Source of the DNA: Acidobacteriota bacterium
Lineage (GTDB): Bacteria; Acidobacteriota; Thermoanaerobaculia; Thermoanaerobaculales; Sulfomarinibacteraceae
Direction of reading: 5' to 3'
DNA: 32,935 nt
NCBI GenBank assembly: GCA_024641545.1
Contig: JAHECW010000044.1
Coordinates: 1 to 32,935, forward strand
Position 1 is the first letter of the stretch, and every line of letters begins with the position of its first letter. The notes beneath the pieces were generated by a model. That model was not told the origin of the DNA and did not search any database. It saw nothing but the letters and a program-made list of their open reading frames with translations. Made by a program: the position numbers and the translations under genes. Positions 16,863 to 24,648 of the stretch are shown one piece after another.

Positions 16863-17037
16863 CTGTTTGAAACACAAAGATCACAAAGAACCACCAAGAA
16901 ACCACGAAGGAATTGACTTGGCTCATCGCAGGTCCTCAGGTGAGGGTGCGTCTCGAGCCTCGGAGGGAGCCCGGGTCAATACTGCGATGCCTGGTGGAGC
17001 CTTCGTCGGTCTTTGTGATCTTGTTGTTTCAAAACAG
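16863..17037. repeat. long imperfect inverted repeat
   Basis: Left arm 16863-16910 reads GCTGTTTGAAACA, then AAGATCACAAAGA, ending CGAAGG. The reverse complement of the right arm 17000-17037 reads GCTGTTTTGAAACA, then AAGATCACAAAGA, ending CGAAGG. Arms of 38-48 nt enclose 89 nt. The arms themselves are built of CACAAAG-like units. It may be a MITE-like remnant or a structured transcript end. Confidence 0.65.
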
Positions 17038-17122
17038 CGGCCCGTTCGGCCTCTCACACCGCGTCATCGGAGAACACCGCTCCATCGAGGTGGCGATTGC
17101 TCGTTCTCTGTAGTGTAAGTGC

Positions 17123-17196
17123 TGCGATGGGTCCAATAGCGACCTTCTTTGCGATGGTCTTGAAGTCCTTGGCGTCTTTGCGGTGAGCCTGCGATG
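17123..17196. repeat. dispersed ~75-nt element, copy 2
   Basis: Same ordered blocks as 256-331: TGCGATGGGTC, CTTTGCG, CTTGGCGT, TTGCGGTGA, TGCGATG. It ends ten nt before the thioesterase stop codon (17207), in the same orientation relative to that gene as copy 1 has to the namZ-like gene. Confidence 0.5.
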
Positions 17197-17206
17197 GATT
17201 CGGTTG

Positions 17207-17602
17207 TCAATCGAGCGTCAACGCTTCGAGCTTGGCCCGCATCTCCGGACCGATCCGCGTCGGTCTGCCCTCGGGTCCGATGTGGGCCATCAGGGTGCGG
17301 GCATCGGCGGCGTGCCGGCCGTTGATCTCGATGCGGTAGGCGAAGACATAGCTCGCACCCTTGAGATCCTCCACCCAGAGCCCGATCCGGACCCGGTCGT
17401 CGATGGTGATCTGGCGGCGGTAGTCGACCTCGACCCGCGCGACGACATACGGAATGTCGATGCCGCCCCCGAATCGATGCCGCCAGAGCTCGGTCCGGGC
17501 GGTCTCGAGATAGGTCACGATGGTGGCGTTGTTGACGTGGCTCTTGGCGTCGATGTCGCGCCATCTCACCTGGATCTCCGTGACGAACGGCAACTGGTCC
17601 AT
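17207..17602 (-). CDS. acyl-CoA thioesterase of the hot-dog (4HBT/YbgC-like) family
   Basis: 131 residues, one hot-dog domain. It is expected to hydrolyse an acyl-CoA or acyl-ACP thioester. The N-terminal RWRDIDAKSHVNNATIVTYL (13-32) matches the family pattern, with D18 in the position of the catalytic aspartate and the HVNN that follows. VEVDYRRQITIDDRVRI and the YVFAYRIEI strand are also typical. No signal peptide. It is divergent from a phosphopantetheinyl transferase gene across only 47 bp, and both have a TANNNT hexamer seven nt from the ATG. Natural substrate unknown. Confidence 0.85.
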   Translation of the reverse strand: MDQLPFVTEIQVRWRDIDAKSHVNNATIVTYLETARTELWRHRFGGGIDIPYVVARVEVDYRRQITIDDRVRIGLWVEDLKGASYVFAYRIEINGRHAADARTLMAHIGPEGRPTRIGPEMRAKLEALTLD

Positions 17603-17609
17603 GGCGGCG

Positions 17610-17615
17610 AGGGTA
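17610..17615 (-). promoter_or_regulatory. -10-like TACCCT, leaderless start of thioesterase gene
   Basis: On the minus strand TACCCT lies seven nt (CGCCGCC) before the ATG at 17602. No Shine-Dalgarno site is present. Confidence 0.4.
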
Positions 17616-17636
17616 GCAGGCGGCGCGGCGCGGCGG

Positions 17637-17642
17637 TAGCAT
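17637..17642 (+). promoter_or_regulatory. -10-like TAGCAT, leaderless start of phosphopantetheinyl transferase gene
   Basis: TAGCAT lies seven nt before the ATG at 17650. It is 21 nt from the opposing -10-like hexamer of the thioesterase gene, so the two divergent promoters would overlap and may compete. Confidence 0.45.
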
Positions 17643-17649
17643 CGGCAGG

Positions 17650-18375
17650 ATGAGCCTCCGCGTACTCCGACTCCGTTGGTCCTTTGTTCCCGACTTCTCG
17701 GGCCTCATGGAGACCTTCCTCCCCCGACTTTCGGCCGAAGAACAGCAACGGGCAATCCGGTTCCGCATCTCCGAGGCACGTCAGCGGTTCATCCTCGCCC
17801 GCGTCATGCTCCGCCATCAGCTCGGCAACGCAAGCGGGGTCGTCCCGGAATCGCTGTCCTTTGCCACCGGCAAACACGGCAAGCCTTTTCTCGACACCCC
17901 CGGGCTGGATCATCCGCCGCACTTCAACTTGACCCACTCTGGAGGTCTCGTCGCGCTCGCCATCGCCGATGACGAGGTCGGGATCGATATCGAGAACGTG
18001 CGCGCGGTCGCCATGGCCCAGCGGTTGGCACACCGCTTCTTCAGCCCGGAAGAACGCAAACACGTCTTCGAGCTCGAGGGCGAGGCCCGGGACCGCGCCT
18101 TCCTCCGCATCTGGACCCAGAAGGAGGCCTACCTCAAGGCCACCGGCCTCGGCGTCGGGATGCCCCTGCGCGGCGTCGAGACCGAGCCCAATCCGGCAAA
18201 GCCCCCCGGTCTTCGGGCCATCGCCGGCGACCGGGAGGAGGCCGCCCGGTGGACGCTCCTCGAGGCGGACATACCGGGAGCCTTGTGCACCGTCGCGGTT
18301 CGCCGACCGGCGGCGACGCTCGAAATCAAACGGTTCACGCCGGCGGATCTGGGCGGACTTCCGGCGGTGCAATAG
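17650..18375 (+). CDS. 4'-phosphopantetheinyl transferase (Sfp type)
   Basis: 241 residues. It moves phosphopantetheine from CoA onto a carrier-protein serine, activating acyl or peptidyl carrier proteins. All Sfp-family signatures are visible: GKPFL (77-81), FNLTHSGG (92-99), VGIDIE (110-115, metal ligands D112 and E115's neighbourhood) and WTQKEAYLKATG (155-166). The length and paired pseudo-domains fit the Sfp rather than the AcpS group. No PKS or NRPS genes are in the window, so it may serve fatty acid synthesis or a distant cluster. Confidence 0.93.
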   Translation: MSLRVLRLRWSFVPDFSGLMETFLPRLSAEEQQRAIRFRISEARQRFILARVMLRHQLGNASGVVPESLSFATGKHGKPFLDTPGLDHPPHFNLTHSGGLVALAIADDEVGIDIENVRAVAMAQRLAHRFFSPEERKHVFELEGEARDRAFLRIWTQKEAYLKATGLGVGMPLRGVETEPNPAKPPGLRAIAGDREEAARWTLLEADIPGALCTVAVRRPAATLEIKRFTPADLGGLPAVQ

Positions 18376-18397
18376 ACAGCCGGGGGAGAAAAACGAG

Positions 18398-18423
18398 GCG
18401 GGCGGGACGCCCGCGCCACAACG
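18398..18423. repeat. REP-like hairpin, copy 3
   Basis: GCGGGC/GCCCGC stem around GGGAC, then GCCACAACG, the same tail as copy 1. It lies 22 nt after the stop of the phosphopantetheinyl transferase gene, between convergent genes. Confidence 0.55.
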
Positions 18424-18446
18424 GCCCCGGCGGGCAACGCGGGGTC

Positions 18447-18514
18447 GCGGGCCAACGATGCTACGCTCGTCTCGCGCACCGGTCGCTCGTTGCGGTTCGC
18501 CATCGCTGGCCCGC
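18447..18514. repeat. 14-bp inverted repeat between convergent genes
   Basis: GCGGGCCAACGATG (18447-18460) and CATCGCTGGCCCGC (18501-18514) pair with one mismatch around a 40-nt loop. The right arm ends eight nt before the stop codon of the minus-strand glycosyltransferase. It could end transcription from either side, but no T-run follows. Confidence 0.6.
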
Positions 18515-18522
18515 GGCGATTC

Positions 18523-19638
18523 CTACCCGCCGACCACCCTCTCGAGCAGCTCGGCCCAGGCTTCGACCACCGGATTCCAGCGGAGCTTCGGGGCGCGCTC
18601 GCGGGCCCGTTGCCGCAGGCGTTCGGCGGTCTCGGGCTCGAGCGCCTCGGCGAGGGCCGCCGCGAGCGCCGGCGGATCGTGCGGCGGGCAGAATAGCGCC
18701 GCGTCGCCGCCGGCTTCCCTCAGCGCCGGGATCGCCGTCGCCACCGACGGCGTCCCGCAGCTGACGGCCTCGGCCAGCGGCAGACCGAAACCCTCGACCT
18801 CGGACGCCAGCGCGAAGACCTCGGCGTGGCGCAGCAGCGCACGGGCATCCTCGCGGCTGACATAGCCGGGCAGATGGATCCGGTCGACCAACGCCGACGC
18901 GTGAATCCGGTCGAGGATGGGTCCGGTCTGCCACCCCTGCCCGCCCGCAATCACGAGATCCGGCGGATCCGGGAGGTTCGCCTGCAGTTGTTCCCATGCC
19001 GCAACCAGGCTCGAGATCCCCTTGCGCGGCTCGATGGTCCCGAGATGGAGCAGATAGCGCCGGCCGGCGGCAAATCGCCCGCGGATCGCTCCCCCGTCAT
19101 CACCCGGGGGAGCCGGTGAGTACCACTCATCGACCCCATAACCGATCCGTTCGAGCTTGGACTCGACCCAGGGAAATGCTGCCAGCAGCTCGGCTTCGGT
19201 GGCGGCGGAACCTGCAACCACCGTCCGGGCCGACTTGAGGGATCGCTCGAGGAAGAGCCTGAAGACGATTCGATTGGCGAAGGTGTGGCGGGCCGGGTGC
19301 GTCCTCGGCGTCAGATCGTGCACCATGGCGACGGCCGGCACCGGGCAACGGTTGGGCAGGATCGCCAACGATCCGACCCAGACATCGGCCGCCAACGCGG
19401 TGAGCTGCCGCGGCACGGTCGTGTTGAGCCACACCGGTCCGAGGACGGACCACCTCGGTGCCGGGATGATCTTCAGATTCGGGTGGCGTTCGTTTTCCTC
19501 CAGCCGAATCGGCTTGGAGGCCATCAGCTGAACCGCAGCCACTCCGCCCCGGGCGAGCCCGCCCATGACCTTTTCGGTCCAGACGCCGACCCCGGTCCGC
19601 CGCCCGACGAGAGCTCGAGCGTCAGACGCGATATTCAT
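18523..19638 (-). CDS. GT4 family glycosyltransferase
   Basis: 371 residues, GT-B fold, retaining type by family. The N-terminal ASDARALVGRRTGVGVWTEK (4-23) carries the glycine-rich acceptor-side loop. GTIEPRKG (200-207) and EGFGLPLAEAVSCGTPSVA (282-300) with the E-x7-E pair (E282, E290) mark the nucleotide-sugar site. Cytosolic, acting on lipid-linked sugars; donor unknown. The frame extends upstream to 19824 but ATG 19638 is the natural start. Its first 17 nt overlap the end of the upstream glycosyltransferase gene, so the pair is translationally coupled. Confidence 0.9.
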   Translation of the reverse strand: MNIASDARALVGRRTGVGVWTEKVMGGLARGGVAAVQLMASKPIRLEENERHPNLKIIPAPRWSVLGPVWLNTTVPRQLTALAADVWVGSLAILPNRCPVPAVAMVHDLTPRTHPARHTFANRIVFRLFLERSLKSARTVVAGSAATEAELLAAFPWVESKLERIGYGVDEWYSPAPPGDDGGAIRGRFAAGRRYLLHLGTIEPRKGISSLVAAWEQLQANLPDPPDLVIAGGQGWQTGPILDRIHASALVDRIHLPGYVSREDARALLRHAEVFALASEVEGFGLPLAEAVSCGTPSVATAIPALREAGGDAALFCPPHDPPALAAALAEALEPETAERLRQRARERAPKLRWNPVVEAWAELLERVVGG

Positions 19639-20914
19639 CGGGCCCGCTCGCCCTTTTCCCGGCCGCTCGCCGGAACACGCCTGCGGTCGCGGCCGCCGCA
19701 TCGTCCCACGAGAATCGCCGTGCGCGCTCCCGACCGAGACCCTGCAGCCGCGCGTGGTGGTCGGCATCCTCGAGGAGCGAGGCGGCCCCGGTGGCGATCC
19801 CGTGGGCGCTCTCGGGATCGACATAGACCCCGGCCGGACCGGCCACCTCGGGCATGGCGGAACGACCGGAGGTCACCACCGGCGTCCCACACGCCATGCT
19901 CTCCAATATCGGTAGCCCGAAGCCCTCGAGCCACGACGGGAAGAGCAGCGCCCTCGCCTGGCGGTAGACCGAGGCCATCCGGACGCGCTCGATGTAGTCG
20001 AGGTGGACGATGCGGTCGCGAACCGGCGATGCTTCGAGCTCGGCGCGGATCGTCTCGGTGCGCCAGCCCCAGCGGCCGGCGACAACCAGCTTGCCGGGAT
20101 AACCCCACTCGGCGAGCAGCGCGAACGCCCGAAGGACGCCGACGACATTCTTGCGCGGCTCGATGGTGGACACGAAGAGTAGATAGTCCGGCGGCAGGGA
20201 GGTGTCGGGTTCCGGGTCGTCGGCCAGGGCGGCGAAATGCGGATCGAGACCTTCGTGGATGGTGTGGATCCGATTCCGGTCGACGTTGAAATGTTCGACG
20301 AGATCGCCGGCGGTCGCCTCCGAAACCGCGATGATCCGCTCGGCCCGACGAAGCGACTTCGGGAATCTCGAGCGAAGTTCTTCCAGGGTCTCCGGCGCCA
20401 CCACTTCGGGCATCACGGCAAAGGCGAGGTCGTGGACCGTGATGACCAGCCGGCGGCCGAAAAACCGCTGCCCCCGCGGCGGCATGAAATTCGGGGCGAA
20501 GATCACGTCGTTGCCGTCGAGCAGACAGAGCACCGGTTCGACAAGGTGACGCAGGAACCACAGCGAGGGCCGCAGCGGAAAGAGAAAATCGTCCGGAACC
20601 TGGTGCGTCCGCAGCCGCATCCGTCGACCGCCGGGCACCGGGGGCGGCTGCTCCCCGGGCGCGAGAAAGGTCTGCGCGTAGAGGTTGAAACAAAGACCGT
20701 CGTCACGCTCGCCGAGGGCGCCCAGGAGGTTCCACTCGTACCAGCCGACGCCGGTCATGGTCTCGGCAAAGGGGAAGATGTCGACTCCGACAACGACCTC
20801 GTCGGTACCGTAGACGATCCAGTCATACGTCCGACGGACGCGGGCTCGAAGGGTCCCCAAGAAGTCACGCCCCACGTGCCCGAGAAAACGCGCAGTGGAG
20901 CGAATACCGGCCAT
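19622..20914 (-). CDS. GT4 family glycosyltransferase
   Basis: 430 residues. The first 40 or so residues form a basic N-terminal extension (RDFLGTLRARVRRTYDW) before the first Rossmann strand VVGVDIFPFAETMTGVGWYEWNLLGAL, which may help membrane contact. STIEPRKN (249-256) and EGFGLPILESMACGTPVV (330-347) define the donor site with E330 and E338. ITVHDLAF (158-165) is typical of mannosyl- and rhamnosyltransferases of this family, but the sugar cannot be assigned. ATG 20914 is chosen over longer open frames because TAAGAT lies eight nt upstream. First gene of a two-gene operon. Confidence 0.9.
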   Translation of the reverse strand: MAGIRSTARFLGHVGRDFLGTLRARVRRTYDWIVYGTDEVVVGVDIFPFAETMTGVGWYEWNLLGALGERDDGLCFNLYAQTFLAPGEQPPPVPGGRRMRLRTHQVPDDFLFPLRPSLWFLRHLVEPVLCLLDGNDVIFAPNFMPPRGQRFFGRRLVITVHDLAFAVMPEVVAPETLEELRSRFPKSLRRAERIIAVSEATAGDLVEHFNVDRNRIHTIHEGLDPHFAALADDPEPDTSLPPDYLLFVSTIEPRKNVVGVLRAFALLAEWGYPGKLVVAGRWGWRTETIRAELEASPVRDRIVHLDYIERVRMASVYRQARALLFPSWLEGFGLPILESMACGTPVVTSGRSAMPEVAGPAGVYVDPESAHGIATGAASLLEDADHHARLQGLGRERARRFSWDDAAAATAGVFRRAAGKRASGPDEYRV

Positions 20915-20922
20915 GGCAGGGG

Positions 20923-20928
20923 ATCTTA
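20923..20928 (-). promoter_or_regulatory. -10-like TAAGAT, leaderless start of glycosyltransferase operon
   Basis: On the minus strand TAAGAT lies eight nt before the ATG at 20914, and no Shine-Dalgarno site is seen. The divergent enoyl-CoA hydratase gene starts 66 nt away. Confidence 0.45.
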
Positions 20929-20967
20929 CACCAAACGCCGGCGGCGGGCCGCGGCCGCTGTCGGTGC

Positions 20968-20973
20968 TACGAT
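20968..20973 (+). promoter_or_regulatory. -10-like TACGAT, leaderless start of enoyl-CoA hydratase gene
   Basis: TACGAT lies seven nt before the ATG at 20981, with no Shine-Dalgarno site. Confidence 0.45.
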
Positions 20974-20980
20974 CGTCCCC

Positions 20981-21772
20981 ATGAAGACCCCCGTTCTCAT
21001 CCATGATGAGGTCGCCGTCAGGGTTCTGACTCTCAACGACCCCGATCGCGCCAACCCGCTGTCATCCGAGCTCGTCCTCGCGCTCACCGACGCCCTCCGG
21101 TCCGCTGCGGACTCGCCGGAGGTCCGGGCCGTCGTTCTCGCCGGCGCCGGACGCCATTTCTCCGCCGGCGCCGATCTGACGGCGCTGCAGCGCCTGGCGA
21201 CCGGGAGCGACCCCGACGGTCTTCGCAGCGACTCGGAAGAGCTGCGCGAGCTCTTCGAGCTGCTGCTCGGCCACCCCAAGCTCACCATCGCGGCGGTTCA
21301 CGGCGCGGCCATCGGCGGCGGCTGCGGTCTCGCCACCGCCTGCGATCTGGTCGTGGCCGAGCCGCGGTCGGTCTTTGCCTACACCGAGGTCACGATCGGC
21401 TATGTTCCGGCCCTGGTGCTGACGTTCCTGACCCGCAGGGTGCCCGGCCATGTCGCCCGCCGTCTGCTGCTCGACCCCGAGCGCATCGCCGGCGAGCGCG
21501 CCGTCGCCCTCGGTCTTGCCGATGAGCTCGCCGAGGAAGGAACCGCCCTCGAACGGGCGCGGGAGCTCGGCCGGGGAATCGCGCGCAAGTGCTCCCCGGC
21601 CGCGATCGCCGCCACCAAGAGGCTGCTCAATGAAACCGTCGGGATGAGCTGGCGCGAGGCCCTCGCCCGCGCCGCCGAGGTCAACGCGTCGCACCGGCTC
21701 CACCCCGAGTGCATCCGGGGTGTGACGACCTTTCTCGAAGAGAAGCGGACGCCGGACTGGTTGGACGATTAG
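20981..21772 (+). CDS. enoyl-CoA hydratase/isomerase family protein
   Basis: 263 residues, crotonase fold. Oxyanion-hole segments GRHFSAGADL (57-66) and IGGGCGLA (111-118) are present, and TEVTIGYVPA (135-144) supplies the second acidic residue E136. The first catalytic glutamate of classical enoyl-CoA hydratase (GGGCELA) is Gly here. This GGGxGL/SEVxLG pattern is seen in methylglutaconyl-CoA hydratase-like members of leucine degradation, so that is the leading guess. No liu or other beta-oxidation gene is adjacent. A short frame extension upstream is ignored because it runs through a promoter-like region and the opposite gene's start. Confidence 0.85.
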   Translation: MKTPVLIHDEVAVRVLTLNDPDRANPLSSELVLALTDALRSAADSPEVRAVVLAGAGRHFSAGADLTALQRLATGSDPDGLRSDSEELRELFELLLGHPKLTIAAVHGAAIGGGCGLATACDLVVAEPRSVFAYTEVTIGYVPALVLTFLTRRVPGHVARRLLLDPERIAGERAVALGLADELAEEGTALERARELGRGIARKCSPAAIAATKRLLNETVGMSWREALARAAEVNASHRLHPECIRGVTTFLEEKRTPDWLDD

Positions 21773-21784
21773 CGTCCCTATCCC

Positions 21785-21826
21785 GCGTCCGCAGCTGTTT
21801 CCGTTTCCGTGGCCGTGGCCGCTACG
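21785..21826. repeat. hexamer repeat array
   Basis: Seven 6-nt units in phase: GCGTCC, GCAGCT, GTTTCC twice, GTGGCC twice, GCTACG. It starts 13 nt after the stop codon. The same unit types form a longer array at 31991-32080. Confidence 0.6.
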
Positions 21827-21855
21827 GAAGCCCCGGGAAGCCAATGACCACCGCC

Positions 21856-21963
21856 CACCGGGGCGTGCCGGGTTTGACATTGTGCTCGCCAAACCAACCC
21901 GGCAAGCCATCGCCTTCCGCACAATGTCATACCGGGCAACCCTCGCGGCACACCGCTCCGGTG
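21856..21963. repeat. imperfect inverted repeat, MITE-like
   Basis: The core arms TTTGACATTGTGC (21873-21885) and GCACAATGTCATA (21919-21931) pair almost perfectly. Pairing resumes outward with CGTGCCG against CGGCAC and CACCGG against CCGGTG at the ends. The whole element is about 108 nt with a 33-nt loop. No target duplication was identified. Confidence 0.55.
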
Positions 21964-22149
21964 CATCTCTCCCGGCAGCGAAACAGGCCGCCGGCGCCCG
22001 AGCAGCGCGGTCGCAATTTTCCCCGTGAACCACTCTCAATCGCGATGGCCTGGCGTGTCGTTGCGACGGATGGTCTTCGCGATCATTGCGATCCGCCCTG
22101 CGCCGCTGTGATTGCTCGGTGGTTCAACCCGAACGTGGGCGGATCCGAG

Positions 22150-23556
22150 CTATCCCCGAGCCTCGTGCAAGGCGAGTCGGAAGGTCCGCCAGAGGATCTT
22201 GAGATCGAGCGCGAGGCTCCAGTTCTCGATGTAGTAGAGATCGTGGACCACGCGTTGGCGGATCGAGGTGTCGCCCCGCAGCCCGTTGACCTGAGCCCAA
22301 CCCGTGAGCCCGGCCCGCACCCGGTGACGAGCCTGGTATTCGGGATACCTGGTCTTGAAACGATCGACGAACTCGGGTTGCTCCGGCCGCGGTCCGACCA
22401 GGGACATGTCGCCCTTGATGACGTTGATCAGCTGCGGCAGCTCATCGAGATTGTAGCGACGCAGAACCGCGCCGACCCTGGTCACCCGCGGGTCGTCCGT
22501 GCGGGTCCACTTGCCCTGACCGTTGGTCTCGTCGTCAATCCGCATCGAGCGGAACTTGTAGAGCTTGAACGACCGGCCGTCGAGGCCCATCCGAACCTGT
22601 GAGTAGAGCACCGGTCCGCCGTCCTCGCGCCTGACCAGCCAGGCGATGATGGGGAAGAGCCAACCCGTGGCGATCAGCAGGCCGAAGGCTCCGACCACAT
22701 CAAACACCCGCTTGACGATCTGATTCCAGCCCTCGAGGGGGATCTGGGTCAGATTGATGATCGGCAGTCCGTCGAGTTCCTCGGTTCCGGCCCGAACGGC
22801 GTAGTACTGGAGAAGATCCGGCACCACCTTGATTTCCACCAGCAACTGCCCGCATCGGCGGATGAGCTTGACCACTCGTTGGTGCGCCGCCATCGGCAGG
22901 GCGATCATCACCTGGTCGATCCGGTGTTCCTGGACGATGACCTCGAGATCTTTCGATGTGCCGAGAACCGGCAACCCGTAGATCTTTCTCTTCTGTTTTC
23001 CCGGGTCGTCGTCGAGAAAGCCGACCACGGTGAATCCATACTCGCGGTGGGCCTGAAGGCTCTTGACGAGGCGTTTGCCGAGAACGCCCGCGCCGACCAC
23101 CAGCACAACCTGGAGGTTCCCGCCGGAGCGCCGGACTCGCCGCAGGATGTCCGAGATCAACCACCGCGAGAACGCCACGAACAGCACATCGATACCGGCG
23201 AAGATCGGCAGGAAGAGACGCGAGTAGGTGAAGTCGGATGGGCGATAGAAGGTCAGGAATGCCGTCAGCAGGATGGTCGCGAGCATGACCGCGAGCAAGA
23301 CGCGCAGCAATTCATCGAAACGGGACCGCAGTCTGCGCCGCTGATAGAGGCCTTGGAAGTAGAAGACCGTCGGCCACAACAGTGCGGTGACGGGGATGAG
23401 CCGAAGGTACATCTCGAAGGGCGGCATGCCCTTGGTGACCGGTTGGATCGGGATGTCGAACCGGATCCAGTACGCCAGAATGATGGCGGCCGCCGTGGCG
23501 AGGACATCGCCCACGAGCTGCAGCATCACTTGGATCTGGCGACGCCGCTGGATCAT
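22150..23556 (-). CDS. polyprenyl-phosphate sugar-1-phosphate transferase (WcaJ/GumD type)
   Basis: 468 residues. It starts polysaccharide repeat units by moving a hexose-1-phosphate, commonly glucose, onto undecaprenyl phosphate. Membrane segments lie at about 11-31, 52-70, 85-103 and 113-130, then a cytosolic Rossmann-like domain with VGAGVLGKRL (154-163), a further hydrophobic segment (288-308) and the catalytic domain with KRVFD (282-286), KFRSM (334-338) and DELPQLINVIKGDMSLVGPR (371-390). Complete length for the family. Its ATG overlaps the stop of the upstream glycosyltransferase by four nt, so it is the last gene of a three-gene operon. The sugar is not determined. Confidence 0.93.
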   Translation of the reverse strand: MIQRRRQIQVMLQLVGDVLATAAAIILAYWIRFDIPIQPVTKGMPPFEMYLRLIPVTALLWPTVFYFQGLYQRRRLRSRFDELLRVLLAVMLATILLTAFLTFYRPSDFTYSRLFLPIFAGIDVLFVAFSRWLISDILRRVRRSGGNLQVVLVVGAGVLGKRLVKSLQAHREYGFTVVGFLDDDPGKQKRKIYGLPVLGTSKDLEVIVQEHRIDQVMIALPMAAHQRVVKLIRRCGQLLVEIKVVPDLLQYYAVRAGTEELDGLPIINLTQIPLEGWNQIVKRVFDVVGAFGLLIATGWLFPIIAWLVRREDGGPVLYSQVRMGLDGRSFKLYKFRSMRIDDETNGQGKWTRTDDPRVTRVGAVLRRYNLDELPQLINVIKGDMSLVGPRPEQPEFVDRFKTRYPEYQARHRVRAGLTGWAQVNGLRGDTSIRQRVVHDLYYIENWSLALDLKILWRTFRLALHEARG

Positions 23557-24647
23557 CCCAACACCCTCCCGAATCCCAGTCGATCGAGGAGAAAGCCGAA
23601 CCGGACCTTGAACCGCTCTCGTGAAAAGAACTCGGCGCGATGCCGCAGGACGGCGGGATCCCAGTCACGGTCGAGGGCCCGGGTGGTTGCGTCCTCGAGG
23701 GCTTCGATCCCCGACTGCTCGGCAAGCTCGCCCTCGATGCCGGAACGCACGACATCCGCGGTACCGGAGGCCGAAAGCCCGATCACCGGCGTGCCGCAGG
23801 CGAGCGCTTCAACCGTGACCATGCCGAAGTCCTCGACGTTGGGAACCAGAACCGCCGCCGCTCGTCGATAGGCGTCACGGAGTTGGTTCCGATCGAGCCA
23901 GCCGAGGAATCGAACATCGGGACCGGCGAGACGCTTGAGCTGCGCCATCCGGGGTCCGGTGCCGACGATTTCCAACGGCCGTCCCAGCCTCTTTGCCACC
24001 TCGATCGCGACCTCCACCCTCTTGTACGGAACAAGAGCCGCGACCGTCAACAGGTTGGATCCGCGCTCGCCGCCCGGGGTGAAGTACTCGGTGGCCACCG
24101 GTGGTGGAAGGACCTCCGCCTGCCGGTTCCAATAGTGTTTGATTCGCCAGGCGACGAGACGCGAATTGGCGATCAGCCGGTCGACCCGGGCCGACGACAC
24201 CATGTCCCACTGCCGAAGTTTCGCCAACCGACTCTCGACCACGGGTTGCAGCAACGACGGGATGCGAGCCGTGTACAACGACCTCTGGTCCCACGCGTAG
24301 CGCATTGGGGTGTGAACATAGCTGAGGTGAAAGGCCCCTGGAGGCGGAATCACCCCCTTGGCAACGCAGTGGCTCGTGGAAATCACGAGATCGGCGTCGG
24401 GAAAGGTGAAGCTCTCCATGGCCGCCGGCATGAGCGGCAGGAGATACCGCCACTTTCTGCCGCCGAACGATGGCGCCTGCAGCCAGGAGGTGTTGATTCG
24501 GCGCTCCTCGAGGGCAGGCATGACCGAACCCTTGCGGTGAACCAGAGTGAAGATGGGCGCCTCGGGAAAGAGCTTGGCGATCTCGTAGAGCACCCACTCT
24601 CCACCGCGCATCCCGGTCAGCCAGTCGTGAACCAGGGCGACCCGCAC
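23553..24647 (-). CDS. GT4 family glycosyltransferase, WbaZ-like
   Basis: 364 residues. The N-terminal VALVHDWLTGMRGGEWVLYE (3-22) and YVHTPMRYAWD (110-120) are typical of a mannosyltransferase-like GT4 subgroup. Donor-site elements are LVPYKR (205-210) and EDFGMVTVEALACGTPVIGL (272-291) with E272 and E280. The start is GTG at 24647, one nt after the stop of the upstream gene, with GGGAGGG nearby; the Shine-Dalgarno site lies inside the end of that gene. Middle gene of the minus operon. Sugar and linkage unknown. Confidence 0.9.
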   Translation of the reverse strand: MRVALVHDWLTGMRGGEWVLYEIAKLFPEAPIFTLVHRKGSVMPALEERRINTSWLQAPSFGGRKWRYLLPLMPAAMESFTFPDADLVISTSHCVAKGVIPPPGAFHLSYVHTPMRYAWDQRSLYTARIPSLLQPVVESRLAKLRQWDMVSSARVDRLIANSRLVAWRIKHYWNRQAEVLPPPVATEYFTPGGERGSNLLTVAALVPYKRVEVAIEVAKRLGRPLEIVGTGPRMAQLKRLAGPDVRFLGWLDRNQLRDAYRRAAAVLVPNVEDFGMVTVEALACGTPVIGLSASGTADVVRSGIEGELAEQSGIEALEDATTRALDRDWDPAVLRHRAEFFSRERFKVRFGFLLDRLGFGRVLG

Positions 24648-24648
24648 C

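Larger units (their letters stand above)
16718..17206. other. 489-nt convergent intergenic region made of repeats, no gene seen
   Basis: This gap lies between the 589-residue gene (plus) and the thioesterase gene (minus). It contains a heptamer array (16727-16754), an ACACGGATTC-like tract (16768-16810), a long inverted repeat (16863-17037) and the second copy of the dispersed element (17123-17196). No ORF here has recognisable protein features. Confidence 0.65.
21773..22149. other. 377-nt convergent intergenic region with repeats, no gene seen
   Basis: It lies between the enoyl-CoA hydratase gene (plus) and the sugar transferase gene (minus). It contains a hexamer array (21785-21826) and a long imperfect inverted repeat (21856-21963). 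The remainder (21964-22149) shows nothing I can name apart from several GCGATC/GCGATG-rich strings. No coding potential was recognised. Confidence 0.6.
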
